NCBI GenBank assembly: GCA_016207445.1
Contig: JACQPS010000043.1
Coordinates: 1-9,629 of the forward strand
Source of the DNA: Gemmatimonadota bacterium
GTDB lineage: Bacteria; Gemmatimonadota; Gemmatimonadetes; Longimicrobiales; RSA9
Reading direction: 5' to 3'
Length of the DNA: 9,629 bases
Shown: in pieces, positions 9,136 to 9,629 of the stretch
Layout: each line of letters opens with the position of its first letter
How positions within the stretch are numbered: the first letter of the stretch is position 1
The notes under the pieces: generated by a model
What the model saw: only the letters and a program-made list of their open reading frames with translations
The model's database searches: none
Told to the model about the DNA's origin: nothing
Position numbers and translations under genes: made by a program

Positions 9136-9142
9136 CCTCTCC
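9136..9142 (-). promoter_or_regulatory. Ribosome-binding site of the amidohydrolase
   Basis: GGAGAGG on the minus strand lies eight bases before the ATG at 9127. This and the signal peptide that follows fix the start against the open extension to 9601. Confidence 0.75.
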
Positions 9143-9426
9143 AATTGTTTTCGCGGCCGCCAATGTACGCGCGCGCACAACGCTGCGCGAGCGCGGCGCG
9201 ATCCTTGCCACAGCGGCGGTTGCGACGGCGCGCCCCGCCCTGGGGACCAGGGATGGGCCACCGCGTGCGCACGATCGTGGGGTCGAGCTCCGCCGTCTCC
9301 GACTCGACCACGCCGAGCTGTGCACGGGGGAGGCGGAGCGGGCGTGGCGTGCCGCCGCAGGCGCCGCGTCGTCCCGGTTTCTACCGGCTTCTCGCCCGGC
9401 TTTCTTGCCGGCCTCTCCCCCTCTTT

Positions 9427-9450
9427 GTCCTACGTCGTGTCCTACGTCAT
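9427..9450. repeat. Tandem 12-bp direct repeat, possible operator
   Basis: GTCCTACGTCGT (9427-9438) is followed at once by GTCCTACGTCAT (9439-9450), identical at 11 of 12 positions. Two adjacent copies about one helical turn apart, in a noncoding upstream region, fit a binding site for a dimeric regulator. No regulator can be named. Confidence 0.5.
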
Positions 9451-9460
9451 GCCGCTGGGG

Positions 9461-9484
9461 CGGATACGCGCGCGCGCGTATCCG
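9461..9484. promoter_or_regulatory. Perfect 24-bp palindrome with alternating CG core
   Basis: CGGATACGCGCG is followed directly by its exact reverse complement. The 12-bp core is alternating C and G, which can adopt Z-DNA or extrude as a hairpin. It lies 10 bp from the direct repeat and about 90 bp before the possible plus-strand start at 9575. It could be an operator or a structural element; a chance CG run is possible in this base composition, but the matching GGATA/TATCC arms make that less likely. Confidence 0.5.
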
Positions 9485-9574
9485 GCCTCCCGCCGCCGCC
9501 GCGCACATTTGCGGGCGACGGCGGCCGAGCGGCCCGCCCGGCCCGAAGCCCCTTCGAGGAAAGCCGAACGACCC

Positions 9575-9629
9575 ATGCACGCCCGCACCGATGCCGCGCA
9601 CGCGCGCCTCGAGACCGGCCTGGCCCTGC
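9575..9629 (+). CDS. Possible start of a plus-strand gene (only 18 codons in window)
   Basis: An ATG at 9575 opens a frame reading MHARTDAAHARLETGLAL to the window edge, with GAGGAAA 12 nt upstream, slightly far for a ribosome-binding site. It would be divergent from the amidohydrolase. Too little is visible to assign a family, and a chance open frame is quite possible. Confidence 0.3.
   Translation, partial: MHARTDAAHARLETGLAL

Larger units (their letters stand above)
9128..9574. other. Noncoding stretch upstream of the amidohydrolase
   Basis: About 450 bp in which I find no convincing gene on either strand. Open frames run through it, but their translations are low-complexity Arg/Ala/Pro strings. 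It is the only long gap in the window. It contains the amidohydrolase ribosome-binding site (9136-9142), a 12-bp direct repeat (9427-9450) and a 24-bp palindrome (9461-9484). Promoters for the amidohydrolase (minus) and for any plus-strand gene starting at 9575 should lie here, but I could not identify convincing -35/-10 pairs. Confidence 0.6.

Noticed and set aside
9128..9601. N-terminal extension of the amidohydrolase to 9601
   Set aside because: A signal peptide and a well-spaced ribosome-binding site fix the start at 9127; the extension is low-complexity and crosses the palindrome.

Overview
The window is about 70% G+C, and seven of its nine coding regions lie on the minus strand. The gene set is a PriA helicase, a CorA transporter, two M24 peptidases, a Tat-type leader, a secreted amidohydrolase, a GvpL/F-family protein and a histone-deacetylase-fold amidohydrolase. 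The intergenic repeats resemble the TCTCACGCGGAGACGC-type and AGTTGAC-type repeats I associate with Gemmatimonadota and some Acidobacteriota. A soil or metagenomic Gemmatimonadota chromosome is my best guess, inferred without any database search. I see no plasmid, phage or transposase gene.

Layout, in the minus-strand transcription direction (right to left). At the right edge, 9128-9574 is a noncoding stretch holding a 12-bp direct repeat and a perfect 24-bp palindrome. A possible plus-strand gene starts at 9575 and leaves the window. Next come an exported amidohydrolase (9127-7472), a 150-bp palindromic repeat, a Tat-exported M24 peptidase (7298-6030) and a second repeat copy. A small plus-strand ORF (5677-5853) converges on that second copy. 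It is divergent from a histone-deacetylase-family gene (5550-4576), which is followed by a minimal repeat copy. Then come CorA (4440-3379), a different heptamer-based inverted repeat (3286-3373), and a tight three-gene cluster: a cytoplasmic M24 peptidase (3268-2078, TTG start), a GvpL/F-family protein (2081-1410, GTG start, 4-bp overlap) and PriA (from 1381, cut by the left edge).

How it fits together. Three of the proteins act on peptides or related amides: one cytoplasmic and one Tat-exported M24 enzyme, plus an amidohydrolase with a Sec signal. This suggests peptide scavenging in both cell compartments. The M24-GvpL/F-PriA cluster looks co-transcribed, although its members share no obvious pathway. 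The most unusual non-gene feature is that all four minus-strand genes followed by a real intergenic gap have a palindromic repeat starting 5 to about 20 nt after the stop codon. I found no defence system, CRISPR array or biosynthetic cluster. The best leads are the repeat family, the orphan GvpL/F gene and the palindrome-bearing upstream region.
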